31,855 bases of DNA from Paucidesulfovibrio sp050251775 (GTDB lineage: Bacteria; Desulfobacterota; Desulfovibrionia; Desulfovibrionales; Desulfovibrionaceae), in the NCBI GenBank assembly GCA_050251775.1, contig JBFWMD010000038.1, forward strand, positions 1 through 31,855, given 5' to 3'. Numbering within the stretch: position 1 is the stretch's first letter; each line of letters opens with the position of its first letter. This document shows positions 30,827 through 31,855 of this stretch, in pieces. A program made the translations under genes and the position numbers. A model generated the notes under the pieces. It made no database searches. It was not told the DNA's origin and saw only the letters and a program-made list of their open reading frames with translations.

Positions 30827-31774
30827 ATGAAATGCAACTGGCCGTTGCTGGCCCTGCTCCTGCTGCTGATGCCGCTGACCGCCCATGCCTCGGAGGTTCA
30901 ATCCATCAAGGCCGTGGTCAACGGTGAGATCATCACAAGCTACGATTTCGACCAGCGTTGGAGCACCATTTACAAGCGCATCAAGCAGCAATACGGCGAT
31001 AAGCTGCAACACCCTGACATGCAGAAACAACTTGCGGACCTCAAGGACAAACTCCTCGGGCAGATGGTGGATGAGACCATCATGGCCCAGGAATCCGCGC
31101 GCAAGGGCGTCGTCATCGAGGACGCGGACATTGATGCATACATCGCGAATTTTAAGCGCGAGCAGCACATGGACGAGGAGCAATTCCAACAATCCCTGAC
31201 CCGCAACAACCTGACCGAGGAGGAACTGCGCAAGCAGATCAAGGAGGACATGGTCAAGCGGCGCATGGTCCAGAACAACGTTTCCAGCCGCATTGTGGTC
31301 ACGGATCAGGAGATCATGGATGCATACAAGAAGCAGAGCGGAGCCAAGGAGGGCGAGACCCTGCGTCAGGTCGATCTCAGTGTGATCATGGCTGCGGACA
31401 AGGGCGTCATGGACAAGATCGTCGAGGAGATCAAGGGCGGCATGTCCTTTGCCGAGGCCGCGGATACCTATTCGACTGGGCCGGCCGTGGGAGCCGGAGG
31501 AAGTCTCGGCACGTTCTCGTTCAGCGATCTGGCTGAGACCTGGCGCAACGCCTTGGAGGGAGTGGAAAAAGGCGAGATGAGCGAACCCTTCGAGGCCGAC
31601 GGACAGTTCGTGCTGCTCAAGGTCCTGGACGAGGGGGAAGGGCAGACGGTCGCAACCATGGACGAGGCGACCCACGACGCCATTTACGAGGAACTGCGCA
31701 AGAAAAAATTTGACGCGCTGTTCGAGGAATTTATGGAGACTTTACGCGAACGGGCCGTCGTTGAGTACAAGTGA
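30827..31774 (+). CDS. SurA-type periplasmic peptidyl-prolyl isomerase
   Basis: Periplasmic chaperone of 315 residues. The signal peptide has a hydrophobic core (WPLLALLLLLMPLTA) and ends at AHA-S, near residue 21. A SurA N-terminal region (VQSIKAVVNGEIITSYDFDQ, KLLGQMVDETIMAQESARKG) precedes a PPIC-type domain at about 190-285 (MSFAEAADTYSTG, GGSLGTFSFSDL, FVLLKVLDEGEG). One parvulin domain is seen where E. coli SurA has two. ATG at 30827 is preferred over an upstream in-frame ATG (30761), because it gives a normal signal peptide and has GGGAGG ahead. It follows the lipoprotein foldase by 80 bases, and both probably act on exported proteins. Confidence 0.9.
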   Translation: MKCNWPLLALLLLLMPLTAHASEVQSIKAVVNGEIITSYDFDQRWSTIYKRIKQQYGDKLQHPDMQKQLADLKDKLLGQMVDETIMAQESARKGVVIEDADIDAYIANFKREQHMDEEQFQQSLTRNNLTEEELRKQIKEDMVKRRMVQNNVSSRIVVTDQEIMDAYKKQSGAKEGETLRQVDLSVIMAADKGVMDKIVEEIKGGMSFAEAADTYSTGPAVGAGGSLGTFSFSDLAETWRNALEGVEKGEMSEPFEADGQFVLLKVLDEGEGQTVATMDEATHDAIYEELRKKKFDALFEEFMETLRERAVVEYK

Positions 31775-31805
31775 ACCCGTTTCAGACAGGAGAAAGGGAG
31801 CACGC

Positions 31806-31855
31806 ATGGATCTGATTCAGCTCGGAGCGCAGATGCGTCAGGAACGGGAGGCGCG
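31806..31855 (+). CDS. Start of a helix-turn-helix gene, possibly RodZ (3' partial)
   Basis: Only the first 16 codons and two bases are in the window. GGGAG lies just before the ATG at 31806. The residues IQLGAQMRQEREAR resemble the opening of XRE-type helix-turn-helix domains, including RodZ (LGxxLRxxRExR). RodZ, a membrane-anchored organiser of the MreB cytoskeleton, is a plausible guess. The fragment is too short to be sure. Confidence 0.5.
   Translation, partial: MDLIQLGAQMRQEREA

Overview
The window is a gene-dense, high-GC chromosomal stretch. It is most consistent with a sulfate-reducing deltaproteobacterium of the Desulfovibrio type (Desulfovibrionales). That placement is inferred from the mix of genes, such as an FTR-like catalytic protein, the lysC-cimA pair next to pdxJ-acpS, a phage-CII-like regulator beside gap, and MCP-cheW. 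No sequence search was run. I see no rRNA, tRNA, CRISPR array, insertion sequence, integrase or attachment site. No gene-free stretch exceeds 300 bases, and the longest gaps (about 170-230 bases) are described below. Most features are core housekeeping or transport genes.

Layout. (1) 1-2378, plus strand: the 3' end of a polyamine ABC operon (potB partial, potC, potD) with overlapping stops and starts and a terminator. An RlmI-like methyltransferase (2449-3309) follows and ends at a bidirectional terminator. (2) 3395-8438, minus strand: read in the direction of transcription, a YhaM-like OB/HD exoribonuclease overlaps thymidylate kinase. A polar amino-acid ABC set (permease, binding protein, permease, with no ATPase) comes next, followed by a glutaredoxin and an FTR-type iron-sulfur reductase. 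(3) 8609-13429, plus strand: surE, gap (with a good promoter over the surE stop and a strong terminator), a CII-like regulator with its own promoter, and a 750-residue GH57 enzyme. (4) 13469-20821, minus strand: a compact probable operon pdxJ-acpS-nnrED-CBS protein-tsaE-lysC-cimA-metallohydrolase, with gaps from a few bases to about 35 bases or small overlaps. (5) 21037-31855: ugd on plus with a 17-bp terminator, a small minus-strand ORF of unknown function, then plus-strand mcp-cheW, mfd, two SurA/parvulin-type foldases and the first codons of an HTH (possibly RodZ) gene.

How the genes work together. Region 4 joins cofactor supply (PLP, NAD(P)HX repair, acyl carrier protein activation), tRNA t6A modification and the entry steps of the aspartate and citramalate-isoleucine pathways. 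Region 3 puts glycolysis (gap) next to an alpha-glucan enzyme. The 3' end couples repair (mfd) with envelope protein folding. Regions 1 and 2 handle polyamine and amino-acid uptake and a thiol-redox pair.

I did not find a convincing new multi-gene system. The best leads are the FTR/glutaredoxin redox pair, the altered cofactor loop of the GAPDH, the solitary CII-like regulator between carbon genes, the ATPase-less amino-acid transporter, and several unexplained hairpins and palindromes.
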